DNA of 5,233 bases from Deltaproteobacteria bacterium (GTDB taxonomy: Bacteria > Myxococcota > Myxococcia > Myxococcales > 40CM-4-68-19): positions 982 through 6,214 of the forward strand of contig VBLM01000695.1 in the NCBI GenBank assembly GCA_005879095.1, in the 5' to 3' direction. The position numbers and the translations under genes were made by a program. The notes beneath the pieces were generated by a model that made no database searches, was not told where the DNA came from, and saw only the letters and a list, made by a program, of their open reading frames with translations. Shown here one piece after another: positions 4,512 through 5,233 of this stretch (its first letter is position 1; each line of letters opens with the position of its first letter).

Positions 4512-5233
4512 TCATTTTCTCTCTCGGGAACGGGAAATCCTCAGCACGGACGCGCCTTCCCGTCGCAGGAGCACCGTCAGAGCGGCACCTTTCGGGGCGG
4601 CCTTCGGGAGCCATTCCCTCTCTTGCTTTTCCGACGAAAGGACCAGCGCCTGGCCTCCGGGAGCGAGCAAATCCGCCGCTTCCTGCAGCTCGCGGGCGGC
4701 CACGGCGGGGCCCGCCGGAGACGAGAGCTCGCCGACGACCAGGTCGAAACTGCGCGGCGGAAGGCCGTCCGCCGGAAAGAGCGTCTCGCGCACGTCGACC
4801 CCCGGCGCGTTCCGTCTCAGGAAGGCGGCGTCGAGGAGATCGCGCTCCTGCGCGACGACCGCCCCTCGTGGAAAGCGCGACGTAAGCAAGAGTGGGAGCG
4901 CGCCATACCCGGCACGGAAGGCAAGCATGCGCGCCGGCGCGATCCGCGGCAGCGAATCGGCCAGCACCTGCAGCGCCCCCTGGTGCGACGGATCTTCCGA
5001 GACGTCGTGCGGCCGGACGAGCCGCAGTCCGAAGAACTCGACCTCGTCGCGCGCGTACACCCGTTCGTCGGCCAGTTGCACGGACGCCGGCCCGCGTTCG
5101 GCCGCGAACACATCGTGGCGCGGCCCCCGCGCGACGTGCCGCGCCAGTTTCTCGACGACCGGCGCGAGATCGCGAATCACGACCACCCGCGTCTCGGCAG
5201 CGAGCGCGCGGCCGCCCTCGAGCAGGTACCGGA
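4512..5233 (-). CDS. RsmC/RlmG-like methyltransferase-fold protein, partial (5' end outside window)
   Basis: The frame runs from the right edge to TGA at 4514-4512, giving about 240 visible residues. A GTG at 5186 is a possible start, but the 15 codons upstream of it (RYLLEGGRALAAETR) read as normal coding sequence, so the gene probably begins outside the window. The layout recalls two-domain rRNA guanine-N2 methyltransferases such as RsmC/RlmG: an N-terminal remnant domain, a linker (FFGLRLVRPHDVSEDPSHQG), then a Rossmann domain. In that domain MLAFRAGYGALPLLL stands where DLGCGxG is expected, VVAQERDLLDAAFLRRNAP is the second strand with its acid, FDLVVGELSSPAG replaces the catalytic NPPF/Y, and ADLLAPGGQALVLSSEK is the typical post-motif LRPGG strand. 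Motif I keeps AGYG but loses its acid. It may be a divergent or inactive methyltransferase; the substrate is unknown. Its end lies 136 nt before the SWIB start. Confidence 0.75.
   Translation of the reverse strand, partial: RYLLEGGRALAAETRVVVIRDLAPVVEKLARHVARGPRHDVFAAERGPASVQLADERVYARDEVEFFGLRLVRPHDVSEDPSHQGALQVLADSLPRIAPARMLAFRAGYGALPLLLTSRFPRGAVVAQERDLLDAAFLRRNAPGVDVRETLFPADGLPPRSFDLVVGELSSPAGPAVAARELQEAADLLAPGGQALVLSSEKQEREWLPKAAPKGAALTVLLRREGASVLRISRSRERK

Noticed and set aside
4500..4528. TTGACA on the plus strand as a promoter -35 box
   Set aside because: No acceptable -10 box at 16-18 bp (CTCGGG at that place), and no plus-strand gene follows.
1..5233. A defence island, mobile element, CRISPR array or RNA gene
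   Set aside because: I read both strands for repeats with spacers, transposase or integrase motifs, toxin-antitoxin pairs and tRNA-like cloverleaves and saw none; the genes found are maintenance-type.

Overview
The window is GC-rich bacterial chromosome (roughly two-thirds GC by eye, strong G/C preference at third codon positions). It is densely coding, with no phage, transposase, CRISPR, tRNA or rRNA sequence that I can see. A stand-alone SWIB/MDM2-domain protein with a lysine/alanine-rich tail, next to a YcaQ-type DNA glycosylase, would fit Acidobacteriota, Myxococcota or a similar GC-rich environmental lineage. That placement is an inference with low confidence.

Layout. Plus strand, 1-1939: the C-terminal end of an unrecognised protein that enters from the left edge, then a 23S rRNA m6A2030 methyltransferase of the RlmJ family, then a metallo-beta-lactamase-fold (MBL) protein with an unusual metal motif. 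The three genes are separated by only 2 nt each and look like one translationally coupled transcript. Minus strand, 5233-1973, read right to left: a partial RsmC/RlmG-like methyltransferase-fold protein that enters from the right edge; a 136-nt spacer with direct repeats and a hairpin next to the ribosome binding site; the SWIB protein and a likely terminator; about 270 nt without a gene but with several short dyads; an unrecognised conserved-looking protein; and a YcaQ/AlkZ-like glycosylase whose start overlaps the preceding stop by 4 nt (ATGA). The two blocks converge with a 33-nt gap at 1940-1972.

How the genes work together. Two genes relate to rRNA-methyltransferase folds (rlmJ, and the RsmC/RlmG-like gene whose active-site motifs look eroded). 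One is a DNA repair glycosylase paired with an unknown protein, and one is a small chromatin-type domain protein. They are mostly housekeeping or accessory-maintenance genes rather than a single pathway. I do not see a defence island or a biosynthetic cluster. The points most worth a second look are the SWIB leader (two competing hairpins over the Shine-Dalgarno sequence, plus 20-22 bp phased repeats), the MBL protein with an SQDAPDH motif in place of HxHxDH, the RsmC/RlmG-like protein lacking an NPPF/Y motif, and the unknown gene coupled to the glycosylase.
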